Below are positions 25,080 to 33,328 of a stretch of 64,000 nucleotides of DNA, one piece after another (the first letter of the stretch is position 1; every line of letters starts with the position of its first letter). Made by a program: the position numbers and the translations under genes. The notes beneath the pieces are model-generated. The model saw only the letters and a program-made list of their open reading frames with translations. It did not search any database and was not told where the DNA came from. Location of the stretch: positions 2,500,226 through 2,564,225 of the forward strand of contig NZ_CM001441.1 in assembly GCF_000244895.1 (NCBI RefSeq). The letters run 5' to 3'. Origin of the DNA: Desulfosporosinus youngiae DSM 17734. GTDB lineage: Bacteria > Bacillota > Desulfitobacteriia > Desulfitobacteriales > Desulfitobacteriaceae.

Positions 25080-26660
25080 ATGCCCAAGGTTATCAAATCT
25101 GACGAAGTGCGGAATTATGTAAAAGACGGGGACACTATTTATACGACAGGCTTCGGATTGGGAGGTTTTGCGGAAGAAGCGGCCGTTGGTATTAGAAAAA
25201 GTTTTCTTGAAACCGGCCATCCTCGCGATTTAACGCTCTATTATGCAACGGGTGTCGGTAATTTCAAAGATCGTGGAGTTGCTCATTTCGGACTTGAAGG
25301 ACTCTTGAAGAGATTGGTAGCAGGACATTTTGCAGTTGCCGGACCCGATATAACCAAACTCGTCATGGATAATAAACTAGAAGCCTATACGCTGCCCCAG
25401 GGTGTGTTCGTGACGATGTCGCGCAACATAGCCAGTAAGCGCCCGGGTATTTTGTCCAAGGTTGGCTTAGGTACTTTTATTGATCCTCGCATAGTTGGGG
25501 GTAAGCTTAACCAAAAAGCCAAGGATAGTGAGGATCTCGTAGAACTCATTGAGTTTAAGAACGAAGAGTGGCTTTATTACAAGCTTCCCAAACTTGACGT
25601 TGTGCTTGTTCGGGGTTCAGTGGCGGACGAACGTGGTAATATCTCCGATTATCGGGAAGGGGTTTCGGTAGAGGGTTTATCGGCGGCCATGGCAGCTAAA
25701 GCTTGTGGCGGAATCGTCATAGCTCAGGTGGAACATTTAGTCAAAGCAGGATCGCTGCACGCCAAGCAGGTGTGCATTCCGGGTGTACTGGTAGATTATG
25801 TGGTTGTTGCAAAGCCGGAGTGGCATTATCAAACCATGTGTACGTATTTTAACCCAGCCTTTACAGGGGAGATAAAACTAGCCGTTGATTCGATGTCGGT
25901 CAAAGCGATGGAACTGGATGATCGGAAGATTGTTTGCAGAAGAGCGGCCATGGAATTATCGCCGGATGTTGTAGTTAATTTAGGGATTGGGATGCCGGAT
26001 GGGGTTTCCAAAGTGTGTGCAGAGGAAAAGGTGGCAGATCAGGTATGCTTAACCACGGAATCAGGCGCCATCGGCGGCATGCCGGCCCCAGGCTTGGATT
26101 TCGGCCATTCTGTTAATGCGGAAAGTATTATAGGTACGGCATTTCAGTTCGATTATTATGACGGAGGCGGACTTGATATCGGATTTCTGGGAATGGGTCA
26201 GGTGGATGCGTTTGGGAATGTCAATGTTAGTCAGTTTGCCGGACGGCCGATAGGTGCCGGCGGATTCATTAACATAACCCAAAATACCAAAAACGTCGTG
26301 TTTTGTGGAACCTTTACCGATGGGGCTGAATTGGAGATTGCCGATGGCAAGTTGACGATTGTAAAAGAGGGAAAAAGGAAAAAGTTTGTATCCGATGTGG
26401 AACAAATCACCTTCAGTGGGAAGTATGCCGCCAAGGATGGTCAATCGGTTTTATACGTCACAGAACGAGCCGTTTTCCAACTTACGGCGGAGGGCTTGGA
26501 ATTGATTGAAATTGCGCCTGGAGTCGATCTGGAAAAAGACATTTTAAGGTCCATGGATTTCAAACCGATTATTAAAGAGGTAAAGTCAATGTCTCCAGAA
26601 ATATTCCAGGAAAGATGGGGAAAACTGGCCGGAATTCTTCAGTCTAAAATCAAGAATTAG
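25080..26660 (+). CDS. Acyl-CoA:acetate/3-ketoacid CoA-transferase, fused alpha-beta subunits
   Basis: The 526-residue protein combines both halves of a family I CoA-transferase, as in YdiF-type enzymes. The N-terminal half contains GDTIYTTGFGLGG, and the C-terminal half carries the catalytic Glu in LTTESGAIGGMPAPG, which forms the glutamyl-CoA thioester. It would activate an incoming acid by moving CoA from acetyl-CoA or a similar donor, saving ATP. In this operon it probably activates the substrate acid or recycles CoA from the product. Soluble; 72 bp after the thiolase gene. Confidence 0.85.
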   Translation: MPKVIKSDEVRNYVKDGDTIYTTGFGLGGFAEEAAVGIRKSFLETGHPRDLTLYYATGVGNFKDRGVAHFGLEGLLKRLVAGHFAVAGPDITKLVMDNKLEAYTLPQGVFVTMSRNIASKRPGILSKVGLGTFIDPRIVGGKLNQKAKDSEDLVELIEFKNEEWLYYKLPKLDVVLVRGSVADERGNISDYREGVSVEGLSAAMAAKACGGIVIAQVEHLVKAGSLHAKQVCIPGVLVDYVVVAKPEWHYQTMCTYFNPAFTGEIKLAVDSMSVKAMELDDRKIVCRRAAMELSPDVVVNLGIGMPDGVSKVCAEEKVADQVCLTTESGAIGGMPAPGLDFGHSVNAESIIGTAFQFDYYDGGGLDIGFLGMGQVDAFGNVNVSQFAGRPIGAGGFINITQNTKNVVFCGTFTDGAELEIADGKLTIVKEGKRKKFVSDVEQITFSGKYAAKDGQSVLYVTERAVFQLTAEGLELIEIAPGVDLEKDILRSMDFKPIIKEVKSMSPEIFQERWGKLAGILQSKIKN

Positions 26661-26709
26661 TCGGTTCAAACTGAGAAGGCTTTAAGACCAAACAGAGGAG
26701 GTACGGATA

Positions 26710-27567
26710 ATGTCAACTAAGAAAATTGGGGTTTTAGGTGCGGGTTCAATGGGTGGCGGAATCGCCCACCTGGCAGCAGTAAAGGGTTTTGAGGTGGTAC
26801 TCTGTGATGTGGAACAACGCTTTGTCGAAGGTGCAGTTAAGCGTATAGCCGGTTTCATGGATAAGAGCGTCGAGAAGCAGAAAATGACAGTTGATGAAAA
26901 AGAGGCAGTATTAAAGAGAATCACTATAACCACCAACATGGAGGACTTTGCTGCTGTCGATATGGTAATTGAGGCTATTTTTGAAGATCTGGAAATTAAA
27001 AAGAGTGCTTTTGAGAAACTGGATAAGATTTGCGCCCCGGAAACAATCTTTGGCTCTAATACGTCTTCCATGTCAATCACCACGTTAGCTTCAGCCACTA
27101 ACCGCCCGGATAGAGTGGTTGGTCTGCACTTCTTTAATCCTCCCTTGATTATGCGTTTGCTAGAAGTCATCCGAGGTTATTACACCAGTGATGAGACGGT
27201 AAAGTTAGCCTCTGAGGTTGCTCAAGCTTTGGGAAAAACCCCTGTAGTGGTGAAGAAGGACACTCCTGGATTTATCGTAAACCGCATAATGATGCCTCAA
27301 TTCTTGGAGGCTATTCGCATCGTCGAAGAAGGAATAGCTACTCCAGAGGATGTGGATATAGCAGTTAAACTGGGGCTGAACTATCCGATGGGTCCCTTCG
27401 AACTCATGGACTTTACCGGCGTAGAAATCTCGGTTCATGTAGCAGATTATTTGTTCAATGAATCAAAGGATATGAAATGGAACCCTCCTCAGGCCATCAG
27501 GGCTTTGGTACGGGCCGGACGCTTGGGCAAGAAGACGGGTGCCGGATGGTTTGACTACCGAAAATAA
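26710..27567 (+). CDS. hbd: 3-hydroxyacyl-CoA dehydrogenase
   Basis: The 285-residue protein, the usual length for the single-domain enzyme, begins with the NAD-binding GAGSMGGGIAHLAA. It also shows SNTSSMSIT, the catalytic His segment VGLHFFNPP, and KDTPGFIVNRIMMP with NYPMGPFELMDFTG in the C-terminal domain. It oxidises L-3-hydroxyacyl-CoA to 3-ketoacyl-CoA with NAD+. The gene symbol is by similarity to short-chain hbd enzymes; chain length is not certain. The ATG has GAGGAGG upstream. Confidence 0.9.
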   Translation: MSTKKIGVLGAGSMGGGIAHLAAVKGFEVVLCDVEQRFVEGAVKRIAGFMDKSVEKQKMTVDEKEAVLKRITITTNMEDFAAVDMVIEAIFEDLEIKKSAFEKLDKICAPETIFGSNTSSMSITTLASATNRPDRVVGLHFFNPPLIMRLLEVIRGYYTSDETVKLASEVAQALGKTPVVVKKDTPGFIVNRIMMPQFLEAIRIVEEGIATPEDVDIAVKLGLNYPMGPFELMDFTGVEISVHVADYLFNESKDMKWNPPQAIRALVRAGRLGKKTGAGWFDYRK

Positions 27568-27632
27568 GGCTCAGAGGGTAAATCTTTCCTCAATATGTCA
27601 GATCTAGATTGTATAGAAAGGGAAATGATTTC

Positions 27633-28412
27633 ATGACTTATGAAGCAATTCAGTTGATTAAAGAAAACGGGGTAGCCACTATCACCCTTAACCGCCCTCC
27701 CATGAATCCTCTGAACAGTCAAGTGTTCAAGGAGCTGAGCCAGGCGGCAGATGAACTGCAGTCCGATGCTTCTGTTAAAGCTGTTATCATTACTGGCGCA
27801 GGAAACAAGGCCTTTGCAGCCGGTGCCGATGTTGCGGAAATGGCTAACCTAACCCCGGTAGAAGTTTACAACTTTTGTCAGGCTTCCCGGGTTGCCTTTG
27901 AGAAGATTGAAGATTTAGGAAAACCGGTTATTGCTGCCATTGGCGGTCTGGCTTTAGGGGGCGGGTGTGAGTTGGCTTTGTGCTGTGACTTCCGTTTGGC
28001 AGCCGATACTGCCAAATTCGGGCAACCTGAAATTGGTTTGGGCATTATTCCCGGCGCTGGAGGCACCCAGCGTCTGCCGAGGCTGATTGGGGCAGCCAGA
28101 GCTAAGGAGCTGATTTTCTTGGGTGACATCTTCGATGCTTCTGCGGCGCTAAGCCTTGGTTTGGTAAACAAAGTGATACCAGCTGATTCTCTTATGGAGG
28201 AAGCCCGGAAGCTTGCCCAAAAACTGGCTGCAAAACCTGCAGTGGCTATGTGTATGGCTAAATCAGCCATCAACACAGGGGTAAATCTGGATATCTCATC
28301 CGCTTTAACTCTGGAAATTCAATGCTTTGTCACTGCCTTTGCCAGCGATGACCGCCAAGAAGGCCTGGGGGCCTTTATGGAAAAGCGAAAACCTAACTTC
28401 ATGGGCAAGTAG
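27633..28412 (+). CDS. Enoyl-CoA hydratase (crotonase family)
   Basis: The 259-residue crotonase shows the oxyanion-hole segments AFAAGADVAEM and GGLALGGGCELAL and the catalytic Glu region FGQPEIGLGIIPGAGGTQRL; the second Glu of hydratases is in that block. It adds water to trans-2-enoyl-CoA to give 3-hydroxyacyl-CoA. The ATG at 27633 (MTYEAIQL) is chosen because GAAAGGGAAA lies just upstream; a longer frame from 27609 has weaker support. It sits between the dehydrogenase genes of the same pathway. Confidence 0.9.
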   Translation: MTYEAIQLIKENGVATITLNRPPMNPLNSQVFKELSQAADELQSDASVKAVIITGAGNKAFAAGADVAEMANLTPVEVYNFCQASRVAFEKIEDLGKPVIAAIGGLALGGGCELALCCDFRLAADTAKFGQPEIGLGIIPGAGGTQRLPRLIGAARAKELIFLGDIFDASAALSLGLVNKVIPADSLMEEARKLAQKLAAKPAVAMCMAKSAINTGVNLDISSALTLEIQCFVTAFASDDRQEGLGAFMEKRKPNFMGK

Positions 28413-28448
28413 ACTTTTAAATAGTCTGGAAGGAAGTGAGAGAATCAA

Positions 28449-30203
28449 ATGAAAAGCTTACCTAAAGGGGGGAGTTTCCTCTTCGATCAAACCAACCCCC
28501 AAGCTATTTTTACCCCTGAGGATTTTACCCTTGAGCATAAAATGATTTACCGGACTACGACAGGATTCGTGACAGATAAGGTTTTGTCGCAAATGGATGA
28601 GCTGGAAGCCCAAAAGGATAGTTTGCTCAGGGAGCTTCTGGAGGCAGCCGGAGAGTTGGGGCTGAACGGCGCAGATGTTCCGGAAGACTATGACGGCATG
28701 AATATGGATAAAATCAGTACCACGATCATAGCCGAGTGTATGGGGCGGTCCGGTTCCTTTGCCATGACTCATGGTGGCCAGACCGGGATTGGCAGTATGC
28801 CCATCGTTATGTTTGGTACCCATGAACAAAAGAAAAAGTATCTGCCTGGAATTGTCACTGGCGAAAAGATCGGGGCCTATGCGCTGACTGAACCGGGAGC
28901 GGGCTCGGACGCCCTGTCTGCTAAGACCCGGGCAGAATTAAGTCCCGATGGCAACTATTACATCCTAAACGGGACTAAACAGTTTATCACAAATTCCGCT
29001 ATAGCGGATATATTCATAGTTTACGCCAAACTAGATGGGGATAAGTTCACGGCGTTTATCGTAGATGGAGATTCGGAGGGGCTTTCTACCGGGGCTGAGG
29101 AAAAGAAAATGGGCATTAAAGGTTCCTCCACCAGGTCGGTCATCCTGGAAGATGTCAAAGTTCCCGTAGAAAACTTGTTATTCGAAATCGGTCGGGGGCA
29201 TGTGGTGGCTTTTAATATCCTGAACTTAGGCCGCTATAAACTCGCTGCAAATGCTTTGGGCAATGCCAAGTTTGCCCTGGAGTTGGCGGCAAGCTATGCC
29301 AATGAGCGCAAGCAGTTTGGCACTCCTATTGCTAATTTTGGTCTCATTAAGGAAAAACTGGCCGAAATGGCCATTAAAATCTATGTGGCCGAGAGCATGG
29401 TCTACCGTACTGGGGGCTTGTTAGAAAACATACTGCACAGTCTGGATACCACAGGCGCTGACGGGGGACAAATCGCTGCCAAGGGGATTGAGGAATATGC
29501 CTTAGAATGCTCAGTAAACAAGATCTTCGCCACAGAGGTTCAGGCGTATGCTGTGGATGAAGGCGTGCAAATTCACGGCGGTTATGGGTTTAGTGCTGAA
29601 TACACCATCGAAAGGCTATACAGAGATGCCAGAATTTATCGCATTTTTGAAGGGACGAATGAGATAAACCGGGTTTTGGTTCCCACAACCCTGCTGCGCC
29701 GGGCGGCAAAAGGGGATTTGCCTCTTCAGGAAGCCATTGAAAAGCTGAAAGGGGCAATGGCAGGCGGGAGCTTGGTCAGAGAGGGGGAAGCCGGTTTGGT
29801 CCAGGCAGCAAAGGATATATTCTTGCTGACCATAGGTGCCGGACTTGAGAAGTATGGGAAGGAATTGCAGAAACAACAGGAAATCCTGGGCAGGTTGGCT
29901 GATCTGGCTATAGGAGCTTTCGCAGTAGAGAGTGCTTGGCTCCGAGCCCAGAAGGCAGTAGCTAATGAGGGCGGAGTCAAGGCAAAGCTTAAGCTCAGTA
30001 TGGCAAGGGCTTACATTAATGCTGCCGTTGGGCTTTTGGAATATTCCGCAAAGGAAACCTTGACAGCTCTTGCCGAGGGCGAGGAGTTGGCAGGCTTACT
30101 GGAAAATCTGCGGAAGCTGACTAATTATGCTATCAGGGACACAGTGGCCCTGAGACAGGAGATAGCTGCGGCCATTTCGGAAAACGGCAAATATGGGGTT
30201 TAA
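28449..30203 (+). CDS. Acyl-CoA dehydrogenase with extra C-terminal domain
   Basis: At 584 residues it is longer than the usual 380-residue enzyme, like the larger Firmicute acyl-CoA dehydrogenases with an added helical C-terminal domain. Visible motifs: YALTEPGAGSDALSAKT and QFITNSAIADIFIV (FAD and substrate site), FGTPIANFGLIKEKLAEMAI, IHGGYGFSAEYTIERLYRDA, and FEGTNEINRVL with the catalytic-base Glu. It oxidises acyl-CoA to 2-enoyl-CoA with FAD; electrons would go to an electron-transfer flavoprotein encoded elsewhere. Last enzyme gene of the operon. Confidence 0.9.
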   Translation: MKSLPKGGSFLFDQTNPQAIFTPEDFTLEHKMIYRTTTGFVTDKVLSQMDELEAQKDSLLRELLEAAGELGLNGADVPEDYDGMNMDKISTTIIAECMGRSGSFAMTHGGQTGIGSMPIVMFGTHEQKKKYLPGIVTGEKIGAYALTEPGAGSDALSAKTRAELSPDGNYYILNGTKQFITNSAIADIFIVYAKLDGDKFTAFIVDGDSEGLSTGAEEKKMGIKGSSTRSVILEDVKVPVENLLFEIGRGHVVAFNILNLGRYKLAANALGNAKFALELAASYANERKQFGTPIANFGLIKEKLAEMAIKIYVAESMVYRTGGLLENILHSLDTTGADGGQIAAKGIEEYALECSVNKIFATEVQAYAVDEGVQIHGGYGFSAEYTIERLYRDARIYRIFEGTNEINRVLVPTTLLRRAAKGDLPLQEAIEKLKGAMAGGSLVREGEAGLVQAAKDIFLLTIGAGLEKYGKELQKQQEILGRLADLAIGAFAVESAWLRAQKAVANEGGVKAKLKLSMARAYINAAVGLLEYSAKETLTALAEGEELAGLLENLRKLTNYAIRDTVALRQEIAAAISENGKYGV

Positions 30204-30265
30204 ACTGAAGTTCAGGGGAGTTCCTAGAAATCAGAAACAGGTTAATGCTATAATTTAGAATATTT

Positions 30266-30306
30266 GCCTTCTTGGGGTGTAGAAAAACTTCTAACTCCCG
30301 GAAGGC
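30266..30306 (+). terminator. Hairpin after the beta-oxidation operon
   Basis: GCCTTC (30266-30271) and GAAGGC (30301-30306) with an inner TAGAA/TTCTA pairing form a stem in the 288-bp gap before the regulator. There is no T-run, so it may be a weak terminator or an operator. Nothing else clear is seen in this gap. Confidence 0.4.
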
Positions 30307-30509
30307 TAATAGCGTTTAAGGGTGGCTTTGGAGAAGGTGTTTGTTTATAAATGTCGAATAGAATAGTGTGTTAATAAAAAATTTTCAGATAATTTTGAGG
30401 GATTAGACTGCAATTTATAAAGTGACTGTCAGTGCAGATTCTCATGCAGTAAGGTTTTGGTGGGCAGACTTTGTCATACCTATGTTAAACTTTGAAGGAC
30501 GGTGATAAA

Positions 30510-31925
30510 GTGGCGTCTGAATCTGAAAAACAAAGTCTTGATCGACAAGACGCTTATAAGGATGAATTAAGAAAAACCCTTGAGCAACAGTTTCTACAAC
30601 AGATTATTGATAATTCATCTGATGCGATATTTGTTACCGATAAATTTGGCAATATTCTTTTGGCGAACGCAGGAACAGAGAAGTTCATGGGATGTAAGGC
30701 TGAAGAACTGATTAAGTGCAATGTCAAGGATTTGCTGGAAAAGGGTGTATATGACTGGTCCCCGACCCTGAAGGCGATTAAAACACGTTCTATTGTATCA
30801 GGGAATGTGACAAACAAACCCGGAGTTCAGTTTATGGCTACCAGTAATCCCTTACTGGATAGAAATGGCGATATTGTTATGATGATCACCAATGCCCGCG
30901 ATAAAAATTTAGTGGACGAGTATATTGCGGCTTTGGAAAAAGAGAGAATAGCTGTGAACCGATACAAAACAGCGGTAGAGTATTTGAGTGAAGTGGACTT
31001 GGAGAATAAGGAGCTCGTGGTCGAGAGCCAGCAAATGCAGCAAATTATGAAAATCAGCAATGTCATAGCGAAAACGGACAGTACTGTTATGTTGATCGGA
31101 GAAACGGGTACGGGTAAAGAAGTCATGGCAAGGCATATCCATCGCAATAGTCTGCGGTCGAAAGAACCTTTTATCCCGGTAAATTGTGCAGCAATTCCTC
31201 ATGAATTGCTAGAGTCAGAATTCTTCGGCTATGTGCGGGGGGCCTTTACAGGTGCAAATCCGCAAGGAAAACCGGGGTTGTTTGAAATTGCCGATAAAGG
31301 AACGTTGTTTCTGGACGAAATTGCCGAACTGCCCCTGGCGATGCAGGCTAAACTGCTAAGAGTGTTAGAATCCGGTGAAATACAAAGGTTAGGAGATACG
31401 ACTATTTACAAGGCCGATATTCGATTCATTGCGGCGACGAATCGGGACTTAAAAGTAATGATGGGGCAAAAACTGTTCAGAAGCGACTTATACTATCGCC
31501 TTAATGTAATACCTATTAATTTGCCGCCTTTGAAAGAAAGGCCTGAGGACATTCTTGCCTTGGCCTATAAATTTTTAGACGAATTGAATAGGAAATATTC
31601 TCTAAAGAAGAATTTTTCTATTCAAGCGACGAAAGGGTTTTTAAACTATAGCTGGCCAGGGAATGTCCGGGAATTGCGTAATGTTATCGAGAGATTAGTC
31701 ATTACCTCAACAAGTGATATCTTGAATTTTGAGTATGAGTTAGAATGTTTTTCGGAAATAAATATGGCTTATCAAGGGACCTTGAAAACTGTTATGAAAG
31801 CCGTGGAAGAGAAGTATATAAACCAGGTTCTGGAAGAATGTGGAGGACGAGTAGACGAGGCGGCTCGGCGACTAGGCGTTCACCGCACCCTGCTGTATCG
31901 TAAGCGTGAAGTAAAATCCAAGTGA
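30510..31925 (+). CDS. PAS-AAA-Fis sigma-54-dependent transcriptional activator
   Basis: The 471-residue protein has an N-terminal PAS domain (IIDNSSDAIFVTDKFGNILL), a AAA+ domain with Walker A GETGTGKE, the sigma-54-contact loop GAFTGA, Walker B GTLFLDEIAELP and the GNVRELRN sensor II motif, then a Fis-type helix-turn-helix (GGRVDEAARRLGVHRTLLYR). It hydrolyses ATP to open sigma-54 promoters; the PAS domain would sense a small molecule. The start at GTG 30510 fits the upstream AAGGA/GGTGAT better than TTG 30492. It probably drives the two -24/-12 promoters at 22111 and 23693. Confidence 0.9.
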   Translation: MASESEKQSLDRQDAYKDELRKTLEQQFLQQIIDNSSDAIFVTDKFGNILLANAGTEKFMGCKAEELIKCNVKDLLEKGVYDWSPTLKAIKTRSIVSGNVTNKPGVQFMATSNPLLDRNGDIVMMITNARDKNLVDEYIAALEKERIAVNRYKTAVEYLSEVDLENKELVVESQQMQQIMKISNVIAKTDSTVMLIGETGTGKEVMARHIHRNSLRSKEPFIPVNCAAIPHELLESEFFGYVRGAFTGANPQGKPGLFEIADKGTLFLDEIAELPLAMQAKLLRVLESGEIQRLGDTTIYKADIRFIAATNRDLKVMMGQKLFRSDLYYRLNVIPINLPPLKERPEDILALAYKFLDELNRKYSLKKNFSIQATKGFLNYSWPGNVRELRNVIERLVITSTSDILNFEYELECFSEINMAYQGTLKTVMKAVEEKYINQVLEECGGRVDEAARRLGVHRTLLYRKREVKSK

Positions 31926-32000
31926 TGGAATTCCAAGACAGGAGAACTTTACAAATGATGCCATACCTAATATGTATTGAGCTATGATGCGGCGGTCCTT

Positions 32001-32026
32001 CAGATTCGTCACCGGTGACGAATCTG
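32001..32026. repeat. Perfect 26-bp palindrome
   Basis: Arms CAGATTCGTCACC and GGTGACGAATCTG meet without a loop, 75 bp after the activator gene. No T-run follows. It could be an operator or a cruciform; the proper terminator lies at 32056. Confidence 0.5.
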
Positions 32027-32055
32027 ACCCGGCAACAGGGTGATCCGATATTGGA

Positions 32056-32099
32056 AAAAGCCCTGAAGCTGATTTTACTAAGTCAGTTTCAGGGCTTTT
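32056..32099. terminator. Bidirectional terminator
   Basis: AAAAGCCCTGAAGCTGA (32056-32072) pairs with TCAGTTTCAGGGCTTTT (32083-32099), with one mismatch, between convergent operons; the arms provide T- and A-runs for both directions. Confidence 0.85.
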
Positions 32100-32156
32100 G
32101 TTGCGTAAATCGTCATAACTTTATTCGGTTAACCGTTTGCTGTTAAGCCGAGGATA

Positions 32157-32420
32157 CTATTCAATAGGTGTTGAGACCGCAAGCTGATCTTTGATCATCT
32201 CTTTTTCAGCAATCAAATCTTCGATGCGTTCTTTCTGAGCGACTAATTCTTCTAAAGTCATGGAATTATAGTCCTTTTTAGCGGACACAGGAATGTCGAT
32301 TCCCTGATTTCTTAATAACTGATCGACCTTGTCCTCATTTTTCTTATAAAGATAATACCCTACTGCGCAAACTCCCACTCCCACTGCAAAGCCTGTTAGA
32401 TGTGTTCTGGTTATGATCAT
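32157..32420 (-). CDS. Small single-pass membrane protein with coiled tail
   Basis: The 87-residue protein has one hydrophobic segment (LTGFAVGVGVCAVGYYLYKK) and a charged, coiled-coil-like C-terminus (LEELVAQKERIEDLIAEKE). It has a clear GAGGAGG site and follows the HMA_2/P-type ATPase genes by 61 bp, so it is likely the last gene of that operon. No family recognised; by context an accessory of the metal pump. Confidence 0.65.
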   Translation of the reverse strand: MIITRTHLTGFAVGVGVCAVGYYLYKKNEDKVDQLLRNQGIDIPVSAKKDYNSMTLEELVAQKERIEDLIAEKEMIKDQLAVSTPIE

Positions 32421-32481
32421 ATTCTTTCCTCCTCTCGTTTTTAATAATATTTCAATCGTTTATTTATAATAAATTTTAAGA

Positions 32482-33324
32482 TCAGAATTCTAATCTTAAA
32501 AATATTATATCTTTATTGCTGGTTAAGCCTTCCAGAGCATCTCCGTGTTTATTTGAGACGTTTTTTATTTGATTAAGTAAAGAAGTCACCTTCATACTGC
32601 TGCGAATACCAACATACTTCCTCAAGAAATTCCCCGCGATTTTGATGAAACTTTTATGATAGAGAGTCTCTTCCGATTTCACAGCTACATCATAATACAT
32701 GCGGTTCTCTTCCTGGCTGAAAGCTTGATAGGCTTGAATACTGATCCGATCCGATTCCTCTCCGGTCAGATGTCTGATAAACGTCGAGATCCAGGTGATG
32801 GTTGAAGCCCCTAAGAATTGATTTTTCAGCATGGAATTAACCAGATAGATGGCTGTTACTACTTCAGGATCCGGGGTGCCTGAAAGCTTAATTTCAGAAA
32901 TTCCGTGATTCACGACGGCTGCTAAGGTGCTTACTCCCGCATTCCAATCCAACAGGTTGCTGATATTGGTCAAAGGAGCCCAGCTGCTTCTGCCGATCCA
33001 GGCGGCCATTAAGGCCACGAGAGCATAATTATCGATGAGACTTACTCCCACATTTTGCTTTTTATTTTCTACATAAACAGAGCACATATTATATTCAATA
33101 GACAAAGCTGTACCGATCCGGATAATAATTTCCGACATTTCTATTTCAATGGGGTTGTAATACACCAGGACGGATCGGGTGACAGGACTGAATTTTACAC
33201 TGTGTATGCCGTTATGTCCCAGGACTTCCGTTTCAAACTTTTTAATTCTCCTGGGCGGCATGGATAAGGAAAGGCGAACCCTTCCCGGCAATTGGTGAAT
33301 GATGTTCATGACCGGATAACTCAT
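32482..33324 (-). CDS. HMA_2-domain protein with C-terminal helical region
   Basis: The 280-residue protein starts with a ferredoxin-fold HMA_2 domain: IIHQLPGRVRLSL, then IHSVKFSPVTRSVLVYYNP. The domain keeps the H-x-x-PGR-x-R motif seen in four other proteins of this cluster but lacks the metal-binding CxxC of classical HMA domains. The rest includes a weakly hydrophobic stretch (ALVALMAAWIGRSSWAPLTN) and ends ITWISTFIRHLTG...NKDIIFLRLEF. Its ATG is 4 bp after the P-type ATPase stop. Probably a membrane-associated partner of the ATPase. Confidence 0.75.
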   Translation of the reverse strand: MSYPVMNIIHQLPGRVRLSLSMPPRRIKKFETEVLGHNGIHSVKFSPVTRSVLVYYNPIEIEMSEIIIRIGTALSIEYNMCSVYVENKKQNVGVSLIDNYALVALMAAWIGRSSWAPLTNISNLLDWNAGVSTLAAVVNHGISEIKLSGTPDPEVVTAIYLVNSMLKNQFLGASTITWISTFIRHLTGEESDRISIQAYQAFSQEENRMYYDVAVKSEETLYHKSFIKIAGNFLRKYVGIRSSMKVTSLLNQIKNVSNKHGDALEGLTSNKDIIFLRLEF

Positions 33325-33328
33325 ACCA

